Of a stretch of 64,000 bases of DNA, positions 63,116 through 64,000 are shown piece after piece. The notes below the pieces were generated by a model. That model was given only the letters and a program-made list of their open reading frames with translations. It ran no database searches and was not told where the DNA came from. The first letter of the stretch is position 1; every line of letters starts with the position of its first letter. Both the position numbers and the translations under genes were made by a program. Origin of the DNA: Cristatella mucedo (lineage: Eukaryota; Bryozoa; Phylactolaemata; Cristatellidae); the NCBI GenBank assembly GCA_009760855.2, contig WPIO01000001.1:11173501-11237500 (forward strand), written 5' to 3'.

Positions 63116-63454
63116 TTGCAGAGGTGAATAGGTCAACTAGCCCATAAACCTGGCATTTACCAGTCAAACCAGCACAACGCCCACGAAACCGGCTGAAGGG
63201 TTTCGCATTAACCGGTGGCTCTCCTACTGGTGCACATGGGTCTGACTGAAAACTGAATTTGCGTGTCTAGACCGAACGGCTGTGACCTTTCCGCTGTGTG
63301 ATCAAGCGGCGCGTATGAAAAAAAGGTCCTGAGGCAGAGTGGGTGTAGTGAAAGCCGTCTACATGCGCCACCCAATGAACGGGTGAACTGAGACTCGTGT
63401 TAACCGGCGGCCCGTATATATACACAGTCTAGATTACACTATTCTAAAGACGTA
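63116..63454. other. intergenic, nothing recognised
   Basis: No feature is legible between the LINE-C tail and the last SINE. Confidence 0.4.
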
Positions 63455-63615
63455 AGTAAAGGTAGGCTGATTCAACGGCTTCCCCTATATATAGCGGGAG
63501 AAGGGCCTCGTCGGTCGTCGCCTGGTTTGCAGCAGGCAACCTGGGATTACCTGCCGCAGGACTCGAACCCACGATCTGGGTAGCGAAGCGCGAACACATA
63601 ACTGCTGGGCTACGA
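63455..63615 (-). mobile_element. SINE type I copy
   Basis: The plus reading begins with the reversed end gctgattcaacggcttc. It then shows tgcagcaggcaacctgggat (diverged body), ggactcgaacccacgatctg (B box) and cataactgctgggctacgac (A-box side). Confidence 0.65.
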
Positions 63616-64000
63616 CCCGAGGATATTGGCCCTCCGGAACCTGCATAGTCGGTGCCTGTAACCAGATGGCACTTAGGCCAGGTTGCATAACACTAACTGA
63701 GCGCGCTCGCTCGCGAACACACACACACGTGGTGTGTGCTCGCGAACTACCTGTAATTTTTCCAATGTACGTTAGAGCGACCAGAGTGAATTTTTAAATA
63801 CAAGTGCCTGTAGCCCCCATAGGTGCACAGGACTGTTCGTACAGTCATATTGCAAACGCTTCGCTGCAAAGCGGCTTCTGCACTTGCTCTCCTTGGGCCG
63901 AAGTACAGCACTCGAAACGGTGCTAGTCCATGCCTTGTGGGTGACAAATACTGACTGGTGAAGCCCAGGGACTCTGAATCGCGGCCACAGCAAGTTGTAG
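63616..64000. other. right edge, nothing recognised
   Basis: A short AC run at 63719-63731 is the only repeat. No coding signal is seen. Confidence 0.4.

Overview
The window looks like nuclear DNA of an animal. It has no compact operon-like gene order. Instead it holds spliced genes with GT-AG introns, long dinucleotide microsatellites, non-LTR retrotransposon relics, tRNA-headed SINEs and Tigger/pogo-type inverted-repeat elements. Two protein genes can be reconstructed exon by exon. I cannot name the species. The repeat style (LINE 3' ends finishing in TTATTA) and a CYP7-type P450 would suit a marine invertebrate or an early-branching chordate, but this is inference.

Left half (1-30.9 kb), plus strand: the 3' ten exons of an AVL9 homologue, a DENN-type protein of late secretory/exocytic transport. 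The exons join in frame, match the family order without gaps at most junctions, and end with a stop at 30859-30861. The first exons (the N-terminal DENN part) lie upstream of the window. The introns hold two main LINE families (called A and B here), a third more worn family (C), SINEs of two types and the longest microsatellites.

Middle (31-54 kb): no confident protein gene. It contains an approximately 920 bp CT-rich higher-order satellite, a broken R2-like retrotransposon cut by a SINE, a worn LINE-A with an intact YADD box, two Tigger/pogo-type non-autonomous elements, several SINEs and a two-copy unclassified repeat.

Right part (about 50.8-61 kb) is much richer in G+C and CpG. It carries, on the minus strand, a complete CYP7-like cytochrome P450 gene. 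Five coding exons (57374 down to 55038) join into 498 codons plus stop, with a probable non-coding first exon and TATA box near 58.3 kb. Its haem loop is three residues shorter than in the relatives I know. Downstream is a perfect 192-bp inverted repeat (61065-61531) built around a LINE-B 3' end, followed by LINE-C and SINE relics to the end.

The two genes have no evident functional link. The most unusual points are the shortened P450 haem loop, a GC-AG intron in AVL9, the long perfect palindrome, nested retrotransposon insertions, the LINE-like 3' tail on one SINE type, and the marker-punctuated CT satellite. Similarities to named families are from memory of those families; no database search was run.
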